Assembly: GCA_964196195.1 (NCBI GenBank)
Contig: CAXMSE010000049.1
Coordinates: 1 to 64,000 of the forward strand
Source of the DNA: OFTM10 sp964196195
GTDB taxonomy: Bacteria > Actinomycetota > Acidimicrobiia > Acidimicrobiales > Aldehydirespiratoraceae
Length of the DNA stretch: 64,000 bases
Reading direction: 5' to 3'
A program made the translations under genes and the position numbers. A model generated the notes under the pieces. It ran no database searches. It was not told the origin of the DNA and saw nothing but the letters and a program-made list of their open reading frames with translations. Shown here piece after piece: positions 1 to 8,481 of this stretch (position 1 is the first letter of the stretch; each line of letters opens with the position of its first letter).

Positions 1-967
<967 letters not shown>

Positions 968-1033
968 GATCTCCAGACCAGCCGAAGCCGATCCTTTAAT
1001 CAGGTTGCTGGTTCCTCAATCACACCAGTGTTG

Positions 1034-1213
1034 CCACCGAAGTGGGTCGCACCGAAATGATCGCGTGAGGGACCTGCGTACGTTGAGCCGGTCACCGCTG
1101 GCTAGCAGTGACACAGTTTGTTGTCGAGCACCACCCGAAGGTGATCCTCGACGTTCGCCCGATGACCCGAAGGTCGCCGGACTGGCTCTGCCGACCCCGT
1201 TGAGTGGGTCGGC
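1034..1213 (-). repeat. cluster of UUCG-tetraloop hairpins in the rRNA leader
   Basis: In minus-strand RNA, three four-base-pair stems are capped by UUCG: 1034-1045 (CCAC-UUCG-GUGG), 1132-1143 (CACC-UUCG-GGUG) and 1164-1175 (GACC-UUCG-GGUC). A larger hairpin pairs 1190-1197 with 1206-1213 (8 pairs). They probably help pre-rRNA folding or processing. Confidence 0.6.
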
Positions 1214-1293
1214 ATTTCTTGAATTGACAGACAACAATCCAGATCGCGAAACCTGAAAAGCTGCCCGCACTCGCTTTTGCGTCCGTCTCTTCC

Positions 1294-1308
1294 GTTTTCA
1301 AGGAGCAA
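1294..1308 (-). promoter_or_regulatory. boxA antitermination element of the rRNA leader
   Basis: The minus strand reads TTGCTCCTTGAAAAC, close to the bacterial boxA (E. coli TGCTCTTTAACA) and to actinobacterial TGTTCTTTGAAAA forms. In known systems NusB and NusE load on this RNA element to prevent Rho termination in rRNA. A nusB gene lies in the same window at 45298-45714. Confidence 0.75.
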
Positions 1309-1408
1309 TCGGCACCGAAATGCCTGGCACTCGATCCGCTAGGCGGAAGGTTGGTGCCTTTGCTTTGCCCTACCGCGGCCTATCGACCGCCGCTTGGGGC
1401 GAATTGCT

Positions 1409-1437
1409 ACACTAGCGGGACACCCAGGGAAGTTCAA
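1409..1437 (-). promoter_or_regulatory. rRNA operon promoter, downstream copy
   Basis: On the minus strand a -35 TTGAAC (1437-1432) and a -10 TAGTGT (1414-1409) are separated by 17 bases. The predicted start is near 1402, giving a leader of about 435 bases. Tandem promoters are normal for rRNA operons. Confidence 0.75.
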
Positions 1438-1489
1438 CCCCGGATCCCCGATTTCTTTGGGTGAGTCACCCTCGGAACCAGCTGGGCGA

Positions 1490-1518
1490 ACACTAGCGGC
1501 GTGATGCCCCGGCACCAA
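1490..1518 (-). promoter_or_regulatory. rRNA operon promoter, upstream copy
   Basis: On the minus strand a -35 TTGGTG (1518-1513) is followed after exactly 17 bases by a -10 TAGTGT (1495-1490). It lies 35 bases beyond the tyrS stop codon and points at 16S. The same -10 hexamer recurs in the second promoter, which supports both. Confidence 0.65.
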
Positions 1519-1552
1519 CGCCGACTCACAGAGCTCGGCGGGTGAAACAGGG

Positions 1553-2818
1553 TCAGATCGCGGTGACGACCGCCAGGTGTCGTTGCTTCTTTCCTCGCTG
1601 GATCAGGAAGTAACGGCCCTCCACGGCATCGATCGTGGCGGTGCCCGCTTCCACCTTCGTACCGTTGACCCGGATGCCGCCCTGCTCGATCGTGCGCCTG
1701 GCGTCGCCCTTCGACGAACACACCCCCGTGGCAACGAGAAGACCGACCACCGGTTCGTCGCCTCCGACCAGCGATCCATCGATGTTGGTCTCGGGCACAA
1801 TTCCCCGTAGAGCATCGAGCGTCTCGCCGTCGAGGAGCTCGCCACCGAACAGGGCACCGGCCGCGAGCCGCGCTCGGCGCACCTCATCGGGTCCGTGGAT
1901 CAATGCAGTGACCGCGTCGGCCAACTCACTTTGGGCATGACGCAGCTCGGGGGCGGGCTCGTGCTCGGCCATGATCTCGCCGACCCTCGAGATCGGAAGA
2001 AGGGTGAGCTGGAGCAGGAATCGCTCCACATCGCGATCATCGGTGCGCAGGAAGTACTGGTGGAACTCGTAGGGCAGGGTTCGCTCTGCGGCGAGCCACA
2101 CCGCTCCGTCCGCCGTCTTGCCGAACTTGGCGCCGTCGGAACGGGTGATGAGAGGCACCGTGAGGCCGTGCACCGCCACGCCGGCGCGCCGCCGGACCAT
2201 GTCGATACCGGCAGTGATGTTTCCCCACTGGTCGGACCCGCCGACCTGCATTTCACAATCGTGGCGCTCGTGCAAGGCGACGAAGTCGTTGGCCTGAAGG
2301 AGCATGTAGGAGAACTCGGTGAAGGAGAGACCCTGATCGCCCTCGAGGCGAGCCTTGATCGACTCCTTGGCCAGCATGGTGTTGATCGTGACGTACTTGC
2401 CGACATCGCGAAGGAACTCGAGCACCGTCACGTCCACGATCCACTCGCGGTTGTCGACCAGTTGGGCGGCCCCACCGATATCGAGGAGGAGACCGAGTTG
2501 GACCTTGATCGCGGCCAGATTGTGGTCGAGCACGTCGCTGTCGAGGAGATTGCGCTCATCGGAACGGCCCGACGGATCGCCCACCATGCCTGTGGCGCCA
2601 CCGGCCAGGGCGATGGGTTGGTGGCCGAAATCCTGGAAGCGTCGAAGCAACAAGAGAGGAACGAGATTGCCGATGTGAAGGCTGTCGGCGGTGGGGTCGA
2701 AGCCGCAATAGACCTTGATGGGCCCCTGATCGAGGCGCCGTCTCAACGCAGCGTCGTCGGTATGGTCGTGGATCAACCCACGCGCCAGCAGGTCATCGAT
2801 GATCGCGGCACCCGTCAT
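1553..2818 (-). CDS. tyrS: tyrosyl-tRNA synthetase
   Basis: Charges tRNA-Tyr with tyrosine in the cytoplasm. The 421-residue protein has the class I signature HIGN at residues 48-51, the tyrosine-pocket segment GGSDQWGN near 193-200, a KMSKS-type loop KFGKT at 231-235, and a C-terminal S4-like RNA-binding domain from about 355. I chose the ATG at 2818 because the conserved domain begins just after it; a longer frame to 2881 adds 21 unrelated residues and would run into the divergent gene. A TATCGT hexamer eight bases upstream suggests a nearly leaderless mRNA. The stop lies 35 bases from an rRNA promoter with no visible terminator. Confidence 0.97.
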   Translation of the reverse strand: MTGAAIIDDLLARGLIHDHTDDAALRRRLDQGPIKVYCGFDPTADSLHIGNLVPLLLLRRFQDFGHQPIALAGGATGMVGDPSGRSDERNLLDSDVLDHNLAAIKVQLGLLLDIGGAAQLVDNREWIVDVTVLEFLRDVGKYVTINTMLAKESIKARLEGDQGLSFTEFSYMLLQANDFVALHERHDCEMQVGGSDQWGNITAGIDMVRRRAGVAVHGLTVPLITRSDGAKFGKTADGAVWLAAERTLPYEFHQYFLRTDDRDVERFLLQLTLLPISRVGEIMAEHEPAPELRHAQSELADAVTALIHGPDEVRRARLAAGALFGGELLDGETLDALRGIVPETNIDGSLVGGDEPVVGLLVATGVCSSKGDARRTIEQGGIRVNGTKVEAGTATIDAVEGRYFLIQRGKKQRHLAVVTAI

Positions 2819-2826
2819 GGCGACCA

Positions 2827-2832
2827 ACGATA
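2827..2832 (-). promoter_or_regulatory. putative -10 element of tyrS
   Basis: TATCGT on the minus strand, eight bases before the tyrS ATG, would place the transcription start one or two bases before the start codon. The -35 region is weak. This is one of a series of similar sites in the window. Confidence 0.45.
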
Positions 2833-2871
2833 TGTCACCCTGCCGTGGTTCGTGACGGAATTGCCAGCAGA

Positions 2872-5340
2872 ATGACCCCAATGCGCCGCCTCCGTCGCCC
2901 CCTGTCTGTGATGCTCCTGGCTGCCGTGGTGGCCGCGTCGTGCTCGTTCGAAACCAAGGACTTCGACGACCTCTTCGGCGAGGACTTCTCCATCGACGCG
3001 CTCGAGACCGCCCAGTCTTCGCGGGTTTTCGACCGCAACGGTGTGCTCATCACCGAGCTCAGGGGCGAGCAGAACCGCACCGACATCACGTTTGAGGAAG
3101 TACCCGAGCTCCTCTACAACGCCGTCGTTGCCATCGAGGACGAACGCTTCTGGGACCACTCCGGCGTCGACCTCAAGGCCATCCTCCGAGCCGCTCGGTC
3201 CAACGTGAGTGCAGGCGGAGTGTCTCAGGGCGGCTCGACGATCACCCAGCAGTACGTGGGCAATGTCTTTCTCGACCGATCCGACCAGACCGGTAGTCGC
3301 AAGATCGAAGAGATTTTCATGGCGCGACGCTTCGAGCAGCGCTACACAAAAGAGTTCATCCTCGAGCGCTACCTCAACTGGGTGTTTTTCGGCCGGGGTG
3401 CGCACGGTGTGGAGGCTGCCGCCCGCACCTACTTCGGTCCTCCGGACTGTGCCCGTCAGCAGCTGGCCAGCGACTCCGACGATCGCGACTGCCTGAAGGT
3501 GACCGAGCTCACGCTCGTCGAGGCGGCCACGATCGCCGGACTCGTCCAGGCGCCAAGCCGGTTCAACCCGTTCAACGACTACGAAGCATCCCGCGACCGA
3601 CGCGACCTCGTGCTGCTCAGGATGTTCGCCAACGGCTACATCAGCGAAGAGGAGTACGACGAGGCCTTGCTCGAGCCGATCGATCTGGTGGAAGACATCC
3701 CCATCCTCGAGGAGCAGTACCCCGCAGCCCACTTCGTGGAGGACGTCAAGCAGTGGTTCCTCGGCAACCCGACCTTCGGCGCCACCCGTGACGACCGCAT
3801 CCGGCTCCTGTTCGAGGGCGGCCTCGACATCCACACCACCATCGACCTCAGCCTTCAGACCGAAGCCGAAGAAGGTGTGGAGCGAGTACTACCCCAGACA
3901 GCGGCCGACGGCACTCCCAACCCCGACGCAGCCGCCATCATCATGGGCACGACGCCTGATGCCGACGGCCACATCCTGGCCATGGTGGGAGGCCGCGACT
4001 TCTTCGGCGGCGACGACGACGCCAAATTCAACCTGTCCAGTGGCTCCGGGCGTCAGGCCGGATCGTCGATGAAACCGATCGGCCTCGCCGCGGCCCTTCA
4101 GCTCGGCATCCCGATCACGCGCGTCTACGACGCAACCAGCCCGATCGAGATCGAGAACCGCGCTGTGTGCGGCCCAAAGTGGAGGGTTCGCGGCGGGACG
4201 GCCGGCGACAGCACCATCGCCGATGCCACCAAGTGGTCTCGCAACACAGTTTTCGCCCAGCTGATGGTCGACATCAATCCCTCGCGGTTCGTCGAGATGG
4301 CCGAGGCACTCGGGATCGGTGAAGGCCGAATCCAGCCCGTTTGCGCGGCGATTCTCGGCACCGAAAACGTCAACATGGTCGAGATGGCCACCGTTTTCTC
4401 CACCTTCTCGCGCCAAGGGATCCGGGTGGATCCGGTGATGGTCACCGAGATCATCAACAACGACGGCACCTCGCTCTACCAGCACACTCCAGAGTCCGCC
4501 ACCGTCCTCAACAGCACCGTCGCCGCCCAGCTCAGCTGGGCCCTGAGCCGGGTCATGAGCGGAACCGGTTGGCGCGCGGCTCTCGAAGACAGGCCGGCCG
4601 CCGGCAAGACCGGCACCGCCCAGAACAACGCCGACGCCACCTTCGTCGGCTTCACCCCCCAGCGAGTCTCCGCCATTTGGGTCGGCTATCCCGACGAACA
4701 GATCCCGATGCGCACCCAGTTCAACGGAGGCAAGGTCGAGGGCGGCACCTTCCCCGCCCTGATCTGGCACGAGCTCATGACCGCGGCGATGGCGGGATTC
4801 CCGGTGGAGGAATTCCCCACCCCGCCGCCCAGCTCCACCACCACCACCCTCCCCGAGGTCCCCGAGGAGGCGACGGTTCCGAACCTGGTCGGTCGCGCCC
4901 TCGACGATGCCCTCCGTCTCGAGCTCGAGGAAGGATTCTGGATCCTCGAGGCAGTCGAGATCGAAACCCGTGATCACGAGCCAGGCACGATCTTCAACCA
5001 GGTCCCGGCCTCGGAATCAGTGGTCCCCGGCGGCAGCACCATCACCGTCGAGATCGCCATCGAACCGGAGATTCTGCCGGTGCCGTCGGTGATCGGGCTA
5101 ACCGAAGCCGAGGCCAAACAGGTCATCACCAGCGCCGGGTTCGGCGTCACGGTCGAGCTCATCGAGAACCCCGCGGTCACCAACGATCCGCACCCCGTCG
5201 GCATCGTGTGGTCCCAGGACCCACCGGCAGACACCGAAGGCGAGGAAGTCCTCATCGTCACCATCACCGTAAACCCCGAGCCTCCACCACCGACCACCAC
5301 CACGACCACGACCACGCTGGCCGAGGGCGGTGGCGGGTGA
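2872..5340 (+). CDS. class A penicillin-binding protein with PASTA repeats, possible lipoprotein
   Basis: Bifunctional peptidoglycan glycosyltransferase/transpeptidase, 822 residues. The GT51 domain shows EDERFWDHSG near 89-98, a GGSTITQQ segment, RKIEEIFMA and YLNWVFFGRG. The transpeptidase has SSMK (Ser398 to Lys401), SRN and KTGT (579-582). Two PASTA-like segments (about 665-800) follow a Thr/Pro linker, and the end is a run of threonines. The N-terminus (basic, then LAAVVAASC with Cys24) looks like a lipoprotein signal rather than the usual uncleaved anchor. Start is ATG 2872; ATG 2881 and GTG 2845 are alternatives. It is divergent from tyrS and overlaps the next gene by 4 bases. Confidence 0.94.
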   Translation: MTPMRRLRRPLSVMLLAAVVAASCSFETKDFDDLFGEDFSIDALETAQSSRVFDRNGVLITELRGEQNRTDITFEEVPELLYNAVVAIEDERFWDHSGVDLKAILRAARSNVSAGGVSQGGSTITQQYVGNVFLDRSDQTGSRKIEEIFMARRFEQRYTKEFILERYLNWVFFGRGAHGVEAAARTYFGPPDCARQQLASDSDDRDCLKVTELTLVEAATIAGLVQAPSRFNPFNDYEASRDRRDLVLLRMFANGYISEEEYDEALLEPIDLVEDIPILEEQYPAAHFVEDVKQWFLGNPTFGATRDDRIRLLFEGGLDIHTTIDLSLQTEAEEGVERVLPQTAADGTPNPDAAAIIMGTTPDADGHILAMVGGRDFFGGDDDAKFNLSSGSGRQAGSSMKPIGLAAALQLGIPITRVYDATSPIEIENRAVCGPKWRVRGGTAGDSTIADATKWSRNTVFAQLMVDINPSRFVEMAEALGIGEGRIQPVCAAILGTENVNMVEMATVFSTFSRQGIRVDPVMVTEIINNDGTSLYQHTPESATVLNSTVAAQLSWALSRVMSGTGWRAALEDRPAAGKTGTAQNNADATFVGFTPQRVSAIWVGYPDEQIPMRTQFNGGKVEGGTFPALIWHELMTAAMAGFPVEEFPTPPPSSTTTTLPEVPEEATVPNLVGRALDDALRLELEEGFWILEAVEIETRDHEPGTIFNQVPASESVVPGGSTITVEIAIEPEILPVPSVIGLTEAEAKQVITSAGFGVTVELIENPAVTNDPHPVGIVWSQDPPADTEGEEVLIVTITVNPEPPPPTTTTTTTTLAEGGGG

Positions 5341-5921
5341 GTTCCACCGACGGACACGACAACGCCGAGCCCTTCGACGACGAGCACTCCGCCGAGGGGC
5401 GCTACTGGTCCGGCACCCGCATCGGCCTCGGTGCCGTGGTGATCGCCATGGTGGTCATGTGGGGATGGATCTACCTCTTCGCCTCGCGCGATAACCCCGA
5501 CCACTTCGACAGCCGGGCTTTCCCCACTGCAGCAGAACCGATCTGTTCTGCCGCAGAACTCGAGATCGACGGCCTCCTGAGCCCACGCAAGACCACAACC
5601 CCGGCCGAACGTTCCACCCAGGTGGCTCTCGGCACCGAGATCACCGAGGAGATGGTGGCCGAACTGAAGGCAGCCGCGTCGGCGGTCACCGACCCCATCG
5701 AGCGCGAGATTCTCGATGCCTGGTTCGCCGACTGGGACGTCTACATCGCCGACCGCTGGCTCCACGTGGAGCGCCTCTCGGCAGCCGACGAGACCACCTC
5801 TGATCGCGATCTCGCCTTCATCCTTTCGGCGCGAGCCGAAGGCGGCATCTACACCCAGAGAATCGACGGCCTTGCCAACGTCAACGACATGGCGTCGTGC
5901 CACGTACCAGGCGACGTCTGA
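5337..5921 (+). CDS. single-pass membrane protein of unknown function
   Basis: A 194-residue protein that I do not recognise. The GTG start overlaps the stop of the upstream penicillin-binding protein gene (GTGA), so the two are co-translated. An acidic N-terminal tail of about 30 residues is followed by one transmembrane helix (about 31-50, rich in Val/Met/Trp) and a mostly helical extracytoplasmic domain with a few cysteines, including CSAAEL and the C-terminal ASCHVPGD. A longer frame from 5208 is inside the PBP gene and unlikely. Coupling to the PBP suggests a cell-envelope role, but this is inference. Confidence 0.8.
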   Translation: MSSTDGHDNAEPFDDEHSAEGRYWSGTRIGLGAVVIAMVVMWGWIYLFASRDNPDHFDSRAFPTAAEPICSAAELEIDGLLSPRKTTTPAERSTQVALGTEITEEMVAELKAAASAVTDPIEREILDAWFADWDVYIADRWLHVERLSAADETTSDRDLAFILSARAEGGIYTQRIDGLANVNDMASCHVPGDV

Positions 5922-5924
5922 GCC

Positions 5925-6524
5925 TCAGCCCCCCACAGAACGAGCGAGTGCGAGGCCCTTGGTGGCGAGCCGCTGGAGGCCGGGGTCGGCACCGAGGCCG
6001 GCGAGCTCGCCAGGCTCGACCCACTTCTGAGCCTCGGACTCGTGGTTGGCGTCGATCTCCGCCCCCTCCGGCGCGAGCACGACGAACCGCACATCATGGT
6101 GGAAGTGGGGATCCTCTTTCGGTGGCCTCACCTCGTGGATGTCGAGGTCGATCGCCGCCGACCACACACTGAGCCCGAGGATCCCGGTCTCCTCGGTGGC
6201 CTCACGAAGAGCGACAGCCGCGAGATTGGCGTCGCCATCGGCATGGCCACCCGGTTGTACCCAGATCTGGAGCTTGGTGTGGAACAACACCAGGGTTCGT
6301 TCGAAATCGGCGTGCACCACCAGAGCGCTGCCGGTGAGGTGCCCGGGTCGCTCGATTCGATCCAACGGAACGGGACGCGTCTCGAGCAGGTGACGCATCT
6401 GATCACGGGTCGAACGAAGCACGGGATCGTCGATCGCCGAGATCGTGGCCCACGCATCGCCAAGCCTCGCCGACGGAGCGAGAAGTAGGTGCTCGCCGAT
6501 CAGAAGTTGGGCCGTGTCGCTCAT
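5925..6524 (-). CDS. Nudix hydrolase
   Basis: A 199-residue Nudix-fold protein, expected to hydrolyse a nucleoside diphosphate linked to another group; the substrate is unknown. The Nudix box is present as G-x5-A-x7-REATEETGI around residues 92-115, with alanine in place of the first conserved glutamate, while the metal-binding REATEE core is intact. An N-terminal helical part (about 1-60) precedes the domain. ATG at 6524 overlaps the mpg stop (ATGA), making this the last gene of the arginine run. It converges with the gene at 5337 with only 3 bases between. Confidence 0.88.
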   Translation of the reverse strand: MSDTAQLLIGEHLLLAPSARLGDAWATISAIDDPVLRSTRDQMRHLLETRPVPLDRIERPGHLTGSALVVHADFERTLVLFHTKLQIWVQPGGHADGDANLAAVALREATEETGILGLSVWSAAIDLDIHEVRPPKEDPHFHHDVRFVVLAPEGAEIDANHESEAQKWVEPGELAGLGADPGLQRLATKGLALARSVGG

Positions 6525-7126
6525 GCCCGGCCGACCGTACCGGCCCTACTACTCACATCAACGACGCCATCCACGTACCACCGCCACGGCAACTCGCGGC
6601 CCCTCGAGAGGCCGACGCGGGTGGTCTGCACCGGGTCGACCGGGATGGGGGTCTCGTCGTCACGAATCGAAACGCGTCGGTCGGCGCTGACGAGGTCGGC
6701 ACCGTCGTGGGCGCCGTCGAGCCCGAACGCCTGACACAGCTTTGCCGGACCACTGCAGAGATCGCGAGGGCGGCGGGCCGCTGCACCGCGAGCCTGTCTC
6801 ATCTTGTCGTGGCCGCGAAGAGGAGTGACCGCCCGCAGGAGCACCGCCCCAGCCACGCCATCGCTCTCGACTACGACATTGGCGCACCAATGCATGCCGT
6901 AGGAGAAGTAGACGTAGAGCACACCCGGGGGCCCAAACATCACCTCGGTGCGAGCAGTGAGACCGCGAAAGGCATGACTGCCCGGATCGTCGGCGCCGCA
7001 GTAGGCCTCTACCTCCACGATCCGCCCGGCACGGCCGTCGGGGCCGAGCAGGACCTTGTTGAGCAACTCAGGCGCAACCTCGAGCGCTGGACGGGCGAAA
7101 AAGCCGCGCCCCAGCCGTCGAGTCAT
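6521..7126 (-). CDS. mpg: DNA-3-methyladenine glycosylase (AAG/MPG family)
   Basis: Base-excision repair enzyme that removes alkylated purines. The 201-residue protein carries family hallmarks in order: the N-terminal FFARPALEVAPELLNKVLL, the catalytic-glutamate region RIVEVEAYCGADDPGSHA, the MFGPPGVLYVYFSYGMHWCANVV substrate-pocket segment, and RDLCSGPAKLCQAFGL. The start overlaps the argH stop by four bases and the stop overlaps the Nudix start, so it rides on the arginine operon. It has no known metabolic link to arginine; proximity to tyrS in actinobacteria is familiar to me from Mycobacterium. Confidence 0.93.
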   Translation of the reverse strand: MTRRLGRGFFARPALEVAPELLNKVLLGPDGRAGRIVEVEAYCGADDPGSHAFRGLTARTEVMFGPPGVLYVYFSYGMHWCANVVVESDGVAGAVLLRAVTPLRGHDKMRQARGAAARRPRDLCSGPAKLCQAFGLDGAHDGADLVSADRRVSIRDDETPIPVDPVQTTRVGLSRGRELPWRWYVDGVVDVSSRAGTVGRA

Positions 7127-8481
7127 CTGTCGAGGCGAGCTCGGAATCGTTCCAGCTGTCGGGCCACCACTGCTGGAGAGCCTCCTCCCGGAGTGTTGCG
7201 GCGGGTGACCGACACACCAGGCTCGAGAAGGGTTGCTGCCTCCGGGCCGAGCTCAGCAGAGGCACTGACCAAGGCAGCGAGGTCGCCTTCGCCGGCCAAT
7301 GCCCCACGAACAAGCTCCCCCACCACTGCATGGGCCTGACGAAACGGCATACCGCGAACGACGAGCCACTCGGCCAGATCGGTGGCCGCGGCGTAGGGCG
7401 ACGATGCCGCCTCGGCCATGCGGTCGGTACAGAAGGTGGTGCTGGCCACCATACCGTCGAGGGCCAAGAGGGTCAGTCGCACCGTGTCGACGGCATCGAA
7501 GAGCGGCTCCTTGTCTTCCTGAAGATCCTTGTTGTAGGTGAGAGGCAACCCCTTCATGGTGGCAAGAAGGCCGGTGAGATTGCCAATGAGCCGGCCGGCC
7601 TTGCCTCTCGCGAGTTCAGCGATGTCGGGGTTCTTCTTCTGAGGCATCATCGACGATCCCGTCGAGAAGCCATCGTCGAGCTCGACAAACCCGAATTCGG
7701 TGGAGGCCCAGAGGATCAGCTCCTCACCGATTCGGCTGAGATGCACACCGAGGAGAGCAAGGGCGAAGAGCGTTTCAGCGACGAAATCACGGTCGCCCAC
7801 CGCATCGAGACTGTTTTCGAACACGGCGCCGAACCCGAGGAACTCAGCGGTCTTGATGGGGTCGAGCGGCAGAGACGACCCGGCGAGCGCGCCTGCTCCG
7901 AGCGCGGAGACATCGACGCGAGCGCGGGCCTCTCCCAGACGATCTACATCACGATCGAGTGCCCAACCGTGGGCAAGCAGATGATGGGCCAAGGCCACGG
8001 GCTGGGCCTGTTGGAGATGGGTGTACCCAGGAAGGAATGCATCGCCGGCCGACTCCGCCCGGGCCAGCAGGGTGCGCTGGAGTTTCCCAACAAGCTCGAC
8101 CACCTCGTCGATCGCACCCCGGGTCCACAGCCTGACGTCGGTGACCACCTGATCGTTGCGGCTGCGCCCGGTGTGCATCTTGGCCCCGGCCGGCGCCAAC
8201 TCGGTGACACGGCGTTCGACGGCGGTGTGGATGTCTTCGTCGTTCACCGCGAAGTCGAACGAGCCGCCCGCGATCTCATCCTCGACGGTGTCGAGAGCGA
8301 CAAGGATCTCATCGCGCTCGCCAATCTCGAGGAGGCCTACCTCGGTCAGCATCTGGACATGAGCCCGCGAACCCGCGATGTCCTCGCGGAACATGCGAAG
8401 GTCGAATCGCAGCGAGTCGTTGAGGGCCTGGAGGGCCTCCGACGGCCCGCCCTCGAACCGTCCGTGCCACAAGGTGGCCAT
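7123..8481 (-). CDS. argH: argininosuccinate lyase
   Basis: Last step of arginine synthesis: argininosuccinate to arginine plus fumarate. The 452-residue protein begins LWHGRFEGG, contains the HTGRSRNDQ motif, and has the fumarase-superfamily signature GSSMMPQKKNPD on the catalytic serine loop. ATG at 8481 shares one base with the argG stop (TGATG); a GTG one codon earlier at 8484 would overlap four bases, so either may be used. It sits between argG and mpg in one transcript. Confidence 0.97.
   Translation of the reverse strand: MATLWHGRFEGGPSEALQALNDSLRFDLRMFREDIAGSRAHVQMLTEVGLLEIGERDEILVALDTVEDEIAGGSFDFAVNDEDIHTAVERRVTELAPAGAKMHTGRSRNDQVVTDVRLWTRGAIDEVVELVGKLQRTLLARAESAGDAFLPGYTHLQQAQPVALAHHLLAHGWALDRDVDRLGEARARVDVSALGAGALAGSSLPLDPIKTAEFLGFGAVFENSLDAVGDRDFVAETLFALALLGVHLSRIGEELILWASTEFGFVELDDGFSTGSSMMPQKKNPDIAELARGKAGRLIGNLTGLLATMKGLPLTYNKDLQEDKEPLFDAVDTVRLTLLALDGMVASTTFCTDRMAEAASSPYAAATDLAEWLVVRGMPFRQAHAVVGELVRGALAGEGDLAALVSASAELGPEAATLLEPGVSVTRRNTPGGGSPAVVARQLERFRARLDR

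Larger units (their letters stand above)
968..1402 (-). other. 16S pre-rRNA leader region
   Basis: This non-coding stretch separates the predicted rRNA transcription start (about 1402) from mature 16S. It holds a boxA (1308-1294), a strong stem pairing 1190-1197 with 1206-1213, and three short stems closed by UUCG tetraloops in the RNA. The open frames that cross it show no family resemblance and I regard them as spurious. The distal half of the RNase III processing stem would lie beyond the 3' end of 16S, outside the window. Confidence 0.75.

Noticed and set aside
5281..5340. ACC-rich repeat at the end of the PBP gene as a possible repeat array
   Set aside because: It is a codon repeat for a Pro/Thr tail of the protein, not an interspersed or CRISPR-type repeat.
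3834..5903. Long minus-strand frames (about 310-360 residues) opposite the penicillin-binding protein gene
   Set aside because: Composition is the typical mirror of a GC-rich gene (Gly/Asp/Val/His-rich), with no domains. Similar shadow frames occur opposite most genes here, such as carB and alaS.
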